The notes under the pieces: generated by a model
The model's input: only the letters and a program-made list of their open reading frames with translations
Database searches by the model: none
What the model was told of the DNA's origin: nothing
Shown here: positions 45,282 to 58,228 of the stretch, piece by piece
Layout: each line of letters starts with the position of its first letter
Position numbering within the stretch: position 1 is the first letter of the stretch
Made by a program: the position numbers and the translations under genes
Assembly: GCA_002900995.3 (NCBI GenBank)
Contig: CM035307.1
Coordinates: 3,348,001 to 3,412,000 of the forward strand
Length of the DNA: 64,000 bases
DNA from: Ganoderma boninense
Taxonomy: Eukaryota > Basidiomycota > Agaricomycetes > Polyporales > Polyporaceae
Reading direction: 5' to 3'

Positions 45282-46502
45282 TCGTCGCGCTGGTTGGAGT
45301 TGAAGTCGGGCGCGTTTATGCTTGTGCTCGTGTGTGCGCTGCGGCTTTCGTGCTTCTGTACGTACTTGGATTGGTTTTTCTCGTCCCCTGCCTCCATCGG
45401 ATCTACACCCGCCCCCTCCCCCGTTCTGCTGCCGTTTATGCTGTGCTGGGACCATGCTCCTTACATACGTTGCTCGCTTGTCTGTGTACGCTGTTCGCTA
45501 TCCCTTAACTACTAGTACTTTCCCATTCTACGCTACGCCCGCACACACGCCCTGCACTTAGCCCCTTGCCCAACCGACCCTCTTGCTGCGATCCCAGTTG
45601 CGGTTGTTTGTCTTGTTTGGTCTCTGGCTCTCTCTCTATATAGTCCATGACGTTATTCTCGTCCCGATCCATCTGTTCGCTAGTTAGTACTATCCTCTGC
45701 TCAGTCTGTCTATCTGTATCGCACCCGTACTGCTTAGGGGGACGTCCGTATCTGTCGTAGTATATTTCGCCGAGCTATCGATACCTAGCTGTTGTAAATT
45801 CTCGCTCTCTTACAGAGGTGCTGGTTGCGTGCTAGCGCTGCCGTCGAGTCACCACGGTCCCGAAGTGGTCCAGGAAGTTTAGATTTGAATCCAGGAACTT
45901 GGATCGTGGTCACGGGACCTGCTGATATGACCGGAGCGCATGAGTATCGAGGACGTGGATGTGCTTCCTCCGATTCGGAACGGACATCTACAATCTGCAT
46001 TGTACTTCAAGTCAGCGTGTTCCCCGGACGCCTTCTTTGCACGGCGTCCTGCGGGATTCGTGTTGGATGAGGCCCGGTTGGCAAAGGAACTGAGCCATGA
46101 CTCGACGCGCGAATTTGATGGTCTCCCCGAGGTCTCACCGTTGTTCTCGTCGCCGACTAGTTTGATCGTGGAATTGGGCAGTACGTTAAGGTGCTTCATA
46201 TTCCAAAATCACTCCACGTTGCTGTCTTTAGAGGAAGGCGCACCGCAAAAGGACGGATGATCTCGAGTGTTGCACAGCCGCCGGCCTCGTGGATGACAGG
46301 ATCATGATGTGCATCCGCCAGGGTTGTTTCTTCGAACACAGCGTGCGAGAGGAGTCGCGGTCGGAAGAGCTCGAGTCTGGAGTACAGCTGTGCTGTCCAT
46401 ATACTTATATCTATGCCTTGAACTCGGATCCGGCCTGCACCGCACACACCGCTTGACCACACTCCACGACTCGGGTTGGACGGAACGTTTACATAGGAGA
46501 AG
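45282..46502. other. 3' region and spacer before the SH3 gene
   Basis: The first 500 bp are pyrimidine-rich and probably 3' untranslated. An open stretch at 45940-46260 (plus) has no recognisable content and no splice partner. No gene is called. Confidence 0.4.
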
Positions 46503-47814
46503 ATGGTCTTCGCACGATTGACACCACAGGACAAGGACGCATTCTTCTCGCTGCTGGACGAGTGAGTGCTCTCTCGCTTATCGGAGTCGACAGCACCATG
46601 TGGCTATGATGTCGAGCTTGTGTTGCGCTCCCGCTTCGCCTTTCGGGGGAGACTCTGACGTGTGTCTCGGTCCTGAGTACTGACTTGTGTCTTTCCTACC
46701 CTCCCCTGTGTCGGCTAGGTACTTCGCGTCTCGTCCGGAGCTGTTTGGAAATGGAGGGAGTGGGATATCGAACGGGACGAGGGCGGCTGCAACATCGGCG
46801 GTGCACCAAGCACTCTCCGTTGCCCCTGCAGTCGCAGCCCCTGTAGTGAATGGATGGAAGCGGCCTCAGCCTTCGGCCGCTGCAGACACGGTATGTTCTC
46901 TCATTGCGCCTTCATGCGTTCGGCAGACGGGATGTGACGCGGAGGACTTTGGTCAGCCCGAGGAGAGTGCCCCGGTGGCTGGGCGGGTGGCTGCCGCCGC
47001 CGCTATGCTGAGGGCAGCGAACGCTGGACCAGCCGCTGCGCCGAGCCCGGCGCAGAATGGGTTCCCGAGACCGCCGCCGAGGAGGGTGGCGAGCAGCAGT
47101 TCTGAGGAGGTCGCGCCGGTCGCGTCGGAAGCTAGCAAGCTCGTTCAGGGCAGGGTACGTCCCCTCTTACTTCTGGTTGCCCTTTTGCTATCCGTGTTCA
47201 CCCTTTCACTCTCCCCTACCCCATGTGGTGCTTGCCCCCTTTGTCGCGGCTTCGACTTCTGTGACAATCCCCCATCCCTCGTCCACACCAGAAATTTGGC
47301 GATGTGGACATGAGCACTGGCAAGAACATGTTCTCGTCTATCCGGGGCTCTACCGCCGCCAAGAACGCAGGCCCCGCGCAAGTTGCTCCTCCGCAGCCCC
47401 CTGCGTTCAGGCGCAACGCCGACTTTGCGCCCCCGCCAAAGCGCATGTCCTCGGTTGGCGCTTCTGCGTCCCCTGCCCCGCCTCCTGCCCCGCCAAGGAG
47501 GCAGCCGACACAAGAGGAGACTGGCGAGTGGGCTGAGGCGTTGTATCCGTACACGAGCGACGTACGTGTCCTCGTTGGCTGATGCTGTCAAGGATCAAGG
47601 AAGCTGATGGGGTTTTACTTTACAGGACCCGGGCGATTTGGATTTGGAGGAGGGTGACCGTGTACTGGTGATTGAGAAGACATCTGATGACTGGTGCGTA
47701 TCTGTCGACCTGTATCATCTTCTTGCCCTGTTCACGAACGTTTTCCGCAGGTGGACGGGAGAGATTCACGGCCGGCGGGGCCTGATCCCAGCGGCCTACG
47801 TCAAGTTGCTGTAG
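46503..47814 (+). CDS. SH3-domain protein
   Basis: Exons 46503-46561, 46719-46890, 46957-47154, 47292-47561, 47626-47693 and 47751-47814 sum to exactly 277 codons. The start MVFARLTPQDKDAFFSLLDEYFASRP is followed by an Ala/Pro-rich linker. The C-terminal SH3 domain reads ALYPYTSDDPGDLDLEEGD, then RVLVIEKTSDDWWTGE and GLIPAAYVKLL, with the ALYPY, double-Trp and AAYV motifs of the fold intact. SH3 domains bind proline-rich ligands, commonly in endocytosis or actin control in fungi. The specific partner is unknown. The second intron (46891-46956) is a stop-free multiple of three, so an isoform retaining it is possible. Confidence 0.85.
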
Positions 47815-48818
47815 GGCTGTCGGCCTCGGACCTCAGCGGTCCACGGAAAATTCTTCCCGCGCGACTCTGGTGGCCACTGGCTTGGGGTATAGTTTCTGTA
47901 CACTACCTTTCTCTCGTTTTGGACGACACTAGCCTAGCGCAATATTTCTGTATGTGTTCAGCCAGAGACTATGGACAGCATGTAGGCGCTTAGATCGAGA
48001 TAAGCGAAAACTGAAATAGGTTAATAGCCGGGACCTTTGTGGCGTTTTCGCTTGTCAGTCCAAGTCAACGACCACCACGTCTTACGATCTACTAGTGAAT
48101 GCATCTCTTGGTGAGTGTACGATGTCCTCAAGTCGGGGTATATGCAATGCATCAACATGGCTACTGCGGCCGTCGACACTTCGATTGGAAGAGGACACCA
48201 TCGAGATCGCAGGGAAACCGGCGATGGGCCTGTCGAGCTCAGCCATTTCTCGGAGCAAACACTCGGCGGTCCGAATCACAAGTCCCTGCCCGCCTCCTCG
48301 ACGATTGCATATAAGGCATGCCACTGCATCGTCCGATGCTTTTGCGCTTACCCCGCCTTGGTAGTGGACACCCACGCACCTGTGAGCTTTCAGCGTATTC
48401 GCTCTCTTTGCTGTGACCTTGTCTTGTTTTCAGAGCTCCTGGCAGCACCTTCACCTCCTTCACCCCAGGCTGTCGCCGTACCCGAGCACCTACGCGTCGA
48501 TCGACGGTCGCTCGGCCGTGGTGTGGGTGTGTGCTTGTTTGTCCTCCGTTCGACTCCCCCGCCACTATAAAACATCGCTCATCCGGCCCCGCGTCCTCCT
48601 TCCTCCCGCCCTCTTTTCATTCTCTTCTCTTCTTTTTGCTTTCGCCCTCGACGGGCACCACATCCCCCGCTAGAGTCCCCACGCTCCCTCCTCCCCGCCC
48701 GTCCCTTCCTGTCTCCTCGCCCTTTGGCGCTCCTTCGACCGTACATATAAACCCAACACATTCACCTTCATCCCATCCCATCTCTTCCCATCTCAACTTC
48801 CCCGCTCCGCATCCCACC
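47815..48818. other. intergenic and CT-rich 5' leader of PCL cyclin
   Basis: No gene seen. The last 250 bp before the cyclin ATG are strongly pyrimidine-rich on the plus strand. TATA-like boxes lie at 48566-48572 and 48745-48751. Confidence 0.5.
48566..48572 (+). promoter_or_regulatory. TATA-like box upstream of PCL cyclin
   Basis: TATAAAA followed by a long CT-rich stretch, about 250 bp before the ATG at 48819. A second, weaker ATATAAA lies at 48745-48751, 70 bp before the ATG. Either could serve the cyclin gene. Confidence 0.45.
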
Positions 48819-50487
48819 ATGTCCGCGTCGGACCCACGCCATCCGGCGTCCCTCCTTCCGCGGTCGTTCCACAACCGCGATCTGCTCACCCTCATGCACC
48901 AGCCAGTGTCGTACGACATGATCAACCACATCGCGACGCAGACGACGCGCGTTATCAAGCTTGCGGACGACTCCCAACCCGCCTCCGAGGGGAGCCAGCC
49001 TGGGTCAGACGCACCCCCGACGCCACCGGAGAGCCCCCGCAAGGTCTCAGCGGAACAAGACCAGGGCCAGGGAAAGCAACAGCAGCCTCAGCTCCCTAGC
49101 TTGCAGGACTTCATCATCTTCATCTGCCAGAGCTCGCATGTGCAGGTGCCAACGCTCTTGACCACGCTGATCTACCTCGAGCGGCTACGGACGAAGCTGC
49201 CGAAGATGGCGAAAGGTGAGTTTTTGACTTTTCATTTCCGCGTGGACCCATACACCTCGGTATTCTTCTATTCTGCGGGGACTTCGCGCTCATGTGGATG
49301 CTGTGACAGGGATGCCGTGCACCCGCCATCGAGTGTTCCTTGCCACGCTCATCGTCGCGGCGAAGTACCTGAACGACTCGTCGCCGAAGAACAAGAACTG
49401 GGTGAATTACGCCCGGCTCTTCGAGCTTGCCGAGGTCAACCTGATGGAGAAACAGCTGCTCTACCTGCTCGACTATGACCTGCGCTTCTCCGAGGAAGAG
49501 GCGCTGCACTACTTCACGCCCTTTCTGCCGTCGTCTAGCTCTACGTCGCAGGAGACGTCTGCAGAGGCCGCCGCGAAGGAGGCTCGCGCGGCGGCTGTCA
49601 CTCGCGCGAAGGCCCGCGTCCAGGCGACCGAGGGCAGCGTGCCAGCTCTACCATCCCCAGCCACGAGCATGTCGAGTGTGCAGAGCTTCGTCAAGCGCCT
49701 TTCGACACAGTACCTCAATGTGCCCTCCTTAGACAAGCAGGACGCGAAGCCAAAGGCGTCCTTGTCGAGAGTATCGTCGAGCAGCACGCTGTGCAGCGCT
49801 AGGAGCCATAGCGAAGACTCGGAGGCGAGCCTTACGTGCTCCAGCGGCTCCTCGTCCCCCTCGTCTGTCTCCTCGTCCGACGGTCCTGGATCCGGGTCCG
49901 ACCGCGAGTACGACGTCGAGGTCCGCAATGCCGCCCCCGCCGCCGTGGACCAGCGTCAGTCCAAGATCCTCTCTGCGGCCTATGTCTACCGCCACAGGCA
50001 GGGCAGAAAGGTCTCGGCGGCATCAACCTGCACGGTCAAGGGCGAGCCGGCTATGACGGGAGCTGCACATGAGGTGAAGCGGCTGACCTTGCGCCTGGGC
50101 ACTCCAGAGCGGTCGAACTCGTCCTCGTCTTCAGAGTCTTCGTCCCCCTCGACCTCTCCCCAGCAAAGTGTCCATCAGCCTCTCCTCTATGGTCGCGGGC
50201 GAGGCATCCCAATACGCGCGACACCGTACTCTTCGGAGAGCGGGCCTGGGTCGGTGGTGTCCTCTGCGACGATGCCCTCGATCGCGCGGGCGGCGACTTC
50301 GGGCAGCTTCCTGAGTCGCATGTGGGCAGCGACGAAGGGTCAGGTCGCCGAGAAGGACAACGGCGCATCGGGAGAACAGGATGGCCATGGCGGGCCGAGC
50401 AGCGCGTTTCGCAGGCTGGCCCATTCCAGGTCCGCCGCTGCGCTGTTTCGGAGCCAGCAGCAACAGCAGCAGCACGTCGAGGGTTGA
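48819..50487 (+). CDS. Pcl1/Pcl2-like cyclin (PHO85 cyclin family)
   Basis: Two exons, 48819-49215 and 49310-50487, give 525 codons with stop. The cyclin box reads [34 protein letters not shown], then [33 protein letters not shown] and [16 protein letters not shown]. The KYLND and KNKNW segments are typical of G1-phase Pcl-type cyclins acting with Pho85. The long C-terminal half is Ser-rich, with a poly-Gln tract near the end, and contains no visible domain. The 5' leader is CT-rich and carries TATA-like boxes. Third PCL-type cyclin in the window. Confidence 0.9.
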
Positions 50488-51455
50488 TCGACTCCATCTA
50501 TGGGACTATGCACCAGTTATGCTCTATGCGGTTACGACGGGACATGATGACGATGAAGATGAAGAAGGCGACGACGGTATGAACACCCATGGCCTCCATG
50601 CGACGAAAACACGCGCACTCTTGTATTACTGTTTTTCTTCGTGCGCGGACTAGGATACGGACCTTGCCACCCACCCACCCCTTCTTGTTTTGTTCTATCC
50701 TAGTCTTTCTTAGGTTCGTTGGTTCAATTGTTGTAGCCATTACCACACACTTCCTCTTCTTTCTTGCGTGCTGGACAGCCTATCCCCACTTGTTGCTTCC
50801 ACAGTACTATACGTTCCGTGTTCCCCAGCACACCCGCAGCGCGCTTTCGATTTGTTGCCCTTCGTGCGGCTGCGGTCCATAACATTCCTATCCTTCGTTC
50901 TGATTTGTGCACATCACTAGTCCTTTCTACACTTCTCCTTCCCACTTTGCACATCCCCCGTTCCTGGGTTATTCCATACTGTACGTGGGGGAGGCGCAGT
51001 ACTGTAGCCCTAGTCAACGTTGGCCACCGCGGTGCGGAGGTGGCCGGGAATACCCTAGTACTATTGGTAGTCGATACCCCCATAATGATCAAGATGAGGA
51101 GCAGATGCATATGCATGCGCATCTGCCACATATGAGCTCAATGTGTGGTTTTACACCGAGTTCCCAGTTTCGTCGGTATGCCCTCACTTTGTTCATCGCT
51201 CGTTTCAAACCTGTGTCGTTCATCTTGCTGCGACCGCTCTGAATCCTAAGAGTCCCGAGACGCGTCGAGAACGCGCGACCGTATGGCGCGCAGAGGGAGA
51301 AACGCGCATGGCGTGACGGAGCTGGATGGGTCGCGACACACGCGAGGCGCAGGAGCAACGTGTCCCTGCACTGCTACTTTAACTTACCTGCGACGAGCCA
51401 TGTTCTCCTCACTGCCAACTCACTGTCAATCGTGTATACCCTCTGCTCATCCAAC
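50488..51455. other. intergenic, no gene seen
   Basis: Tandem spacer, pyrimidine-rich in its first half. Short open frames only. Confidence 0.45.
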
Positions 51456-53047
51456 ATGAGCCTTCTCGTCGCTGGTCAAGGCGTGCGTGGCCTGACACTC
51501 GCCGTCATCTCAGAATGGGCGAACATCTTCACCTTCATCTTCGGGGGTTGCTGCAGGTACGCCACATTCCCTCTTTCCCTCGCGCGACGCTCCCGCAAGC
51601 ACAAGCGGTCGCGTGCATGCCCTCGCAGAGCTGACGTTGGTCCCCGCACATAGCAATGCGCTCACGCTCGAGCAGCTCATGCGCGCGCACCCGCACTCGG
51701 GCTCGCTCATCACCTTCGCGCAGTTCCTCTCGATTGCCATCCTGCGCCTCCCCAAGTTCCTCACCATCGCGCGCGTGCGCGGCGTGCCCGTGCCGTGGCT
51801 CAAGAAGAGGAAGATCCCGCTCGCGCCGTACCTCGTGCAGGTCTCGCTGTTCTACGTGATCTCGCTGCTCAACAACCGCGCGTTTGGGTACAAGATCCCG
51901 ATGCCGGTGCATATCATCTTCAGGAGCGGCGGGCTGGTCGTCAGCATGGTCATGGGGTGGTTGTTCGCGGGCAAGAAGTGGGTGTTATTCGTTGAGTCTC
52001 TCGGCATTGGGCAAAGGCAGGGAGGGACACGTCGTGGGGTTCCATCTGCCCCACAGAGTCCCGCCCTCGACTACTTAGGGGAAGTTCGAAACGCTGACCG
52101 GTTTCTTGATGTCTAGGTATAACTTGGCACAGGTCGCGTCGGTGCTGGTTGTCACTTTGGGCGTTGTCCTCACTACGCTCTCTGCATCCACGCCAAGAAC
52201 GAAGGCCAAGTGGCCTCCGTCCTCGTCTTCCACAGGATCCGAATCTGTGTCCGCTACGGAAATATCGCCCACCGCTCAGTACGCTACAGGCATCGCGATC
52301 CTCTCCCTCGCTCTTGTTCTCGGGGGCGCACTTGGCCTGGTCCAGGACTGGACGTACACTCGGTACACGCGCCGGCCTCCTCAGCTGGCCAACGGAAGCG
52401 CGAGCAACGGCGCTGCAAACGGGGACACCAAGACTCCCAAAGGCAATGGCAAGGCGGAACTGCAGACGAAAGAGCGCGAGGACAAGGATGACATCCAGCC
52501 GTGGCAGGAGAGCATGTTCTACCTCCACTTCCTCGGCCTCCCCATGTTCTTCTTCATCCGCGACGATCTCCTGTCGCAGGTCTCTGCCCTCAACGCAAGC
52601 ACCCCCGTCCTCCTAGCCCTTCCCCGATCCCTTCCCCAGTCCGTAGTCAACCTCATGCCCGTGCTCCACCCCCCGCTCGGCCTCGAGCAACCTCTGTCAC
52701 CGTGGCTATTGCCGGGATGGCACTGGCTGTACGCGCTCGGCGCGCTGCCGAGCGCGTACGTGCCCCTCGCGCTCACGACGCTGACGTCGGTCGTGTGCGT
52801 CGCAGGCGTGAATCGGCTCACGGCGCGCGTGTCGAGCCTGACGGTCACGCTCGTGCTCGTCGTGCGCAAGGCGGTGTCGATGGTCATCAGCGTCGCGCTC
52901 TTCGGCGGCAAGAGCGGAGGCGAGGTCGACGCGGGGATGATGTGGGCGGGGGCAGCGGCCGTGTTCTTGGGCACGGTGGCGTACGCGCTCGGGTCGAGGG
53001 GTAGGGGCGGGAAGGCGAAGGAGGAACAGAAGATGAAGAAAGACTAA
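51456..53047 (+). CDS. YEA4: UAA-family nucleotide-sugar transporter (Yea4/SLC35B-like)
   Basis: Exons 51456-51556, 51654-51977 and 52117-53047 sum to exactly 452 codons. Hydrophobic segments run throughout, such as LTLAVISEWANIFTFIFGGCC, FYVISLLNNRAFGYKI and MPVHIIFRSGGLVVSMVMGW. Later ones are YLHFLGLPMFFF and LTVTLVLVVRKAVSMVISVALFG. NNRAFGYKIPMPVHIIFRSG and LVLVVRKAVSM are landmark motifs of UDP-GlcNAc/UDP-xylose transporters (Yea4, SLC35B4). The yeast protein imports UDP-GlcNAc into the ER for chitin synthesis. A hydrophilic Gly/Asn/Lys loop of about 60 residues lies mid-protein. Substrate assignment is by family. Confidence 0.88.
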
Positions 53048-54244
53048 TGCCAGGTGCGTTGAGCGGTTAATATAGGTGAGGTGAGACTCTTCGTAGCTTG
53101 GATCGAGGGTTAGTGGACAGATTTTGGGTGGATTGTTACGGACAGTTGTACAATGGTTAATTTATGACGGAAGCTCCGGAGATACAAGGTGAATATCCAC
53201 GGTAGAACATACATGGCCGTTAGAGCCGCGATAATATACACGGTACAGGAACAGCAAAGGGAGAATACTTGTCAAAGCAGTGCAGTTCGACATCGGCAGC
53301 GAATTTAAGTGGAAGAGCAGCAGTATACAACACAACAGAAAGCAGGAGACAGGCGGAGCTAGTCTGAGCAAATGTACAACAGGACATACGAAGCAGAGCG
53401 ATTGGATGCGCAGAAGAATATGATGGAGTAAGCGTAGATGGTGAGCTTGGAAATGCGTATGACAACAGAACGATGAGTACACATTGCGTGGCTCGGGTAT
53501 AGCTTCGCCTGTGATGAACACGGTGAGCCCAAACGTAAGAGAGTCATTGACGACATCTAGGGCCCAATTCCTAGAATCCACGAGCCAACCGTGGCGGATA
53601 GGAATCCTAGAAATCAGGCCGGGGCCATCTCGTCATAAAAGTCGTGTCCCGTTCTAGTCTTCGACCGGCTGGGAAGAAGAAAGGAGAAATTCGCATAAGT
53701 TGTGAGGATTGTAAGGAGAGAGAACGTTGCCGTGTCCAGGTTTGCAGTCGCAGACCGCAGCGGAGACCCATGAGCCTTTCGGCCTTGGAGCGACGTTCCA
53801 CCTCGAGTTGTGGAAACCTTGCCAGCATCCGGTCGCCCGTCCGGGATTAGTCCGAAGAGGCGTCCATGGCCAATCTAGTTGCACAGAGTGACAATACTGA
53901 CGAGGTCACCATCCGTCCGTGCTGAGTTTGAATATGGCGGAGTCGACTGGGTAGCCAACCATGGTCCGCTCGAAGGAAGACCCATGGGTGGGGAGTTCGT
54001 TGCGGAAGATATCCGGCGGTATGGAGAGGGTGCCGAACAGTCCCAAATCCGGTAGTAGGGGCCTTTTTATTGACAAATAACCATTATCGAACCGAGCTCG
54101 CATGCGGAGTAGGAGAAGGAGCAAAGAGAGAGCAGGAAGAGACAACATCGGCAGCCGATGAAGTACTGTACATGTCGAGTACGTAGGCCGGACCGGCTCG
54201 ATTGCCGCGCTTGCGGTAAGCTAAGTACGATTGCGGAATAGAAC
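53048..54244. other. convergent 3' region, no gene seen
   Basis: 1.2 kb between the transporter stop and the CBP80 stop. No supported open frame or repeat. Confidence 0.45.
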
Positions 54245-57200
54245 TCACGAGTCCTCGGGGTTGTCCCAGTAGGGTTCATCCCCCACAGCAATGTTCCAGA
54301 TGACGCGGAACTGCCTGGCCGCCGAGTGGTTGGGCGATGGGAACTTGGACGTAGCAAGAGCTTCCAGCATTTCCTTGGTGTCGTGCTTGGAGATATACGA
54401 TGAATACTGCACGGGCCAATTGGAAGTATTGCGAGCGCCAGAGCCAATGGTAGGAGGTGTCCAAGGTTTCTTTGTTAGCTCATCTTCAGTATTGCCGACG
54501 AGAAAACGACCCACCGTCCTGGCCCAGTTTCGGAACCAGCCCCACGTCTCCCAAGCCTCCCAGTCCTTGTCATCCCAGTTCGCGCGGTTGTGCCAATGGT
54601 GCTCGGTCATCGTTTTTTGTACTTCCTCATCAATCGACAACACAGCCAGACAGTCCAGGAAGCCTTCCATGGCACGCCGAAGGACAGCCTTTTGCTCTCG
54701 ATCAAGCACGTCGATGGCATTCCTCGCCGCCGTGAGCTGAGGGGTCTCGCCAGCAGGAGCCGCATCTGAGCGTCGACGTGAGTAAGGGAGCTCGACCATG
54801 TCTCGATCTCTAACCAAATTATCCACCCACCTAGTTGAGCATCACCATCGACTTCCATCGCAGCACTCTCGTTCGCACGGACACGCGCAGCCCTCTCGTC
54901 CGCTTCGCGGGTCAGTGCAGCAACCTTCCTCTTCTGCACGCTCACGCGTCCGTTGGCCTTGTCCAGCGCGGCCTTAAGCAAGTCCCACTGGAACCCAGTG
55001 AACACCTTTCTCTCCTTTTCCTCCTTTCGCTCCTTTTCCTCTTCCTCTTTTTCCTCCTTCACCTTCTCGCGTTTACCGACGACCTCTGGGTAGTGCATGA
55101 ACGTCCAGGCGACGACATCCGTAGGGTCGACGATCTGGTACTGCATCAACTTGTCGAACACGATGAGAATCATGTGCTTGCTCCGGCGCCAGACCAGCGC
55201 GACGGCGCTCATGATGTCGCCGCGCGCCTCTGCGTTGGGCGAGCCCGACGCAGAGATCTGGCCAGCGGCGAGGTTGCGGAGGAGGGGCAGGTACCGCTCG
55301 ATCGCGTTGAGGAAGTGCGAGAAGGAGCGCGAGCCGATAGATAGAAGGGACTGGACGGTGATCTTGCGGAGAAGGGTGTCAAGGTTGTCAGTGACGGTCT
55401 CAGAAAGCTGGTTCCGGAGCGACTCGAGGTGCAGCATCACATCATCGGGCTTGGCTCGTCCGCGGAGCAGGTTAAGGATGCCCTGGGCAGTTTCATGTTG
55501 GGCGTGTGCTGAGAGAAGGCTATTTATGAGCGACTCCCAGATGAGTGCTAAGAACCTCCGACGCACCTGCGTCTTCATACTCAAAATCGGGTCCCGGAGC
55601 AGCCACGGCCAACACTTGTGCGGTAGGCTCTGTCATGGCCTCAGGCAGCGTGCGCATGATTCTGTCATAATACGAGAGCCTGATCTCATATTCAACCGCC
55701 TGACGCATGAATTTGCGCCTGGGATGCTGAGGCACCAATGCCAGGTCGGGTATCCTAGTTCATATTAATCCAATTCGTCAGTTTCTAGATCTGGAAATTA
55801 TAACGTTCATCTCACCATTCTTTCCATACCCAGATGAAATTGAAGTTGCTCATGTGGACGGCGAACCATTCTGCAAAGCGGTGTGCAATCTCGACATCAA
55901 GCCCATCCGCTAGCAACCCGTAGAGCTTTCGAATCGATTTGCCCACTGCAGGACCAACCGCTTGAGGTTGGGCCTTACAAAGCTCTGTAATCAGAGCAAT
56001 GTAGTAGATTGACTTATGCGTCGACTCAGGCAGGAGGAGCATAGCGCTGAGAATAGTCTGTAAACCGCTTTATTATGACATTCCGCACAGCTGTTGAACT
56101 GACGCACCTCGATCAGAGTGTTCTCAAGATCCCACCCCTTGCCTTCTGTGGGAGTTTGTGGTGGGGCGCCAGACTTAGCTTTGAACGTCCCAGGTAATGT
56201 CCACTTGGGGTACTCAAGCAACAAGCGTGAGCACTCCTTACGGTTCACCTCAAATATGTCGAGTATGTCAAAGAGGTTAGACCGAAGGATGAAACCGACT
56301 GGTGTCGTGGGGTCCGGGGTTATCTTCGAAATGATCAGTTTTCTGAAGTAGTCAAGGTCGAGAAACTTACGTCGTCATCAAAGATTCGAACATAGCACTG
56401 TGACCACTCGCCCTTCTTCCCTTCGGTGCCATCCTCCTCCACTTCTGGAGGAACGAGGATAGCCTCGAGATCGAACAACTCGCCAGGCAATGAAGGGTAA
56501 TCCAAGTAAGGCTGCGGCACGCTGTCGGCACTTTGTGCGAAGTCCTTATCTTTCAAGGCTTGCAGTACAGAAAGGGCACAGCTAAGCCACTAGAATGATC
56601 TTGTTAGAACGCAGCATCTGGTACGGTAACAACTTCAAAGCACTCACTTCCTCCGCATGTTCAGGCTCATTCTTTGGTTCTGCGCGTATGAATGCGCCCC
56701 TGATTTCGTGGAGGTGAACAATTGGATGTACAAGCAACTTGGTGGGGAGGCCACCCCCACCCTCAACGACAGTGTGAACCGCAGAGATCAAAGCAGGTAT
56801 ATCCAAAGAAGGGTCTTCGTTGATGGCAGAGCCTGCCTGTATGCAACGTTAGGAGTTTCGTACCACCAAAATACCTAGTCCGACTAACGATGAGGAGGCC
56901 TTCTGCAACACACAGTGCGGCTTTTGTTGAACGGTCGTGGGACGAGCCAATGTTCAATATGACTTCCTTGAAGGCGTCAAGAAGCTCGTACATCGACTTC
57001 GCGGATATTACTCGCGCAACAGTCAGGTGGGCAAAGAAATGCACCTGTCAAGGGGAAATGAGCAAGACGAGAACAGGTGTTTATGACTCAGTGAATCGTA
57101 CACAGAGTCGAGTCTCTCTCCATGCATGCTTATCAATGAACTCTCGGAATGCCTTCCAAAAATCTTCTAGTACTTGTCTTCCCAATGGTGTAGCCGTTTC

Positions 57201-57750
57201 TTCGGAGACTGGGCGATCATACAAGAGCCGCAGCAATGCCGCATAGTATGGGATCTTGAAAGGTTGTTCTGTGACACTACAGGCGCGCGCTCAGTGCATA
57301 GTTCGGGGTGAAACAATCCGTGGAGGACTGCTGAGACAATGGCTAGACTCCTCGCCGTCAAAGGAGCGAACGTTTTCGGTCCAGGTGCCATGGCTCAGTA
57401 GCCAGAAGGAGAGAAAGACGTACCCTATCCGGAAGCCCTCCGTTACAGCAGGTACGTTGGTGGGAGTGTGCTCGAATATCTGGCTAGCAAGGCGAGGTAG
57501 CTCTTGGGCGGGGTCCTAACGCAGATGTCGTTGTCAGCGCAATGGGTACAAGACAAGGAGGTATTGGGCGCACCACTTCACCGTAGAGGACAATATTTTT
57601 CCTCAATTTCTGCTCTGGTGTCTCATAGTAATCCGGTCGTTCAAAGTCGCCTTGTGATTCATGGTTCATCTGCTTCAGGACATCAAAAAAAAGCTGCAGG
57701 AACATACCTCTGTGGTGCCCACGTCTACGAGGATGGTGGTGGTAGCTCAT
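54245..57750 (-). CDS. CBC1: nuclear cap-binding protein subunit 1 (CBP80, MIF4G domain)
   Basis: Minus-strand gene with many short introns. The first exon, 57750-57708, joins over a 57-nt intron into GDFERPDYYETPEQKLRKNIVLYGE. An MIF4G helical-repeat body follows, with HFFAHLTVARVISAKSMYELLDAF, AALCVAEGLLI, FDLEAILVPPEVEEDG, and NFNFIWVWKEW in the second repeat. The third repeat includes SFSHFLNAIERYLPLLRNL, FDKLMQYQIVDPTDVVAW and a charged KEEKEEEEKERK loop. The C terminus has NWDDKDWEAWETWGWFRNWARTVGRFL. This is the large subunit of the nuclear cap-binding complex. With CBP20 it binds the 5' cap and links to splicing, export and decay. A Lys/Glu low-complexity loop falls within the third repeat. 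Confidence 0.93.
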
Positions 57751-58228
57751 GGTTGGACTTTTGGGAGATCAAAAGGGAAGTAGTTGATCGGATTTGGCGA
57801 AAAAGGCCGTCAAAGGACTTTTCCAGAGACCAGACAGGTGACCAAACACTGGAATTGGGTGCTCCAGGGAGAAAAGAGCTGGCGGGAAGCGGTGGTGCCG
57901 GTGCAGGCGAATGGAGGAACCGCGAGGCAAGGCGCCCAGTCAATTTCGGCACATTTCTGTACAAGCAGTTATCGTCAGATAATATTCCGACAAATAACTC
58001 GATAGCGAGGTCGGGCCAGGCGGGGCAGGACGTCGGGCTCTGCACATCGTCCACGACCTCTCTCTCCCTCCTTCCCCCTTGTGTCATTTTCGCCTGTTCA
58101 GTTTCCAGAGTGCGTTCTCCCAAGAACCGCTCCTGTTCGTGGAGCTGACAGGCTGCCCTGGTGAGCGACTATATCCTCTACTCAAGACCAGTCATTCCAA
58201 CTCGTTGCGTTTCTAGTATGCGAGACAC
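57751..58228. promoter_or_regulatory. divergent promoter between CBP80 and helical-repeat gene
   Basis: 480 bp between two divergent start codons. No strong TATA box. No gene present. Confidence 0.4.

Noticed and set aside
44678..45397. Long minus-strand open frame opposite the SS18-like gene, rich in Cys/Pro
   Set aside because: It mirrors the Gln/Met/Gly-rich plus-strand coding in a stop-poor frame; composition explains it and no domain is visible.
45940..46260. 106-codon plus-strand frame
   Set aside because: No recognisable content, no splice partner, and a competing frame on the other strand.
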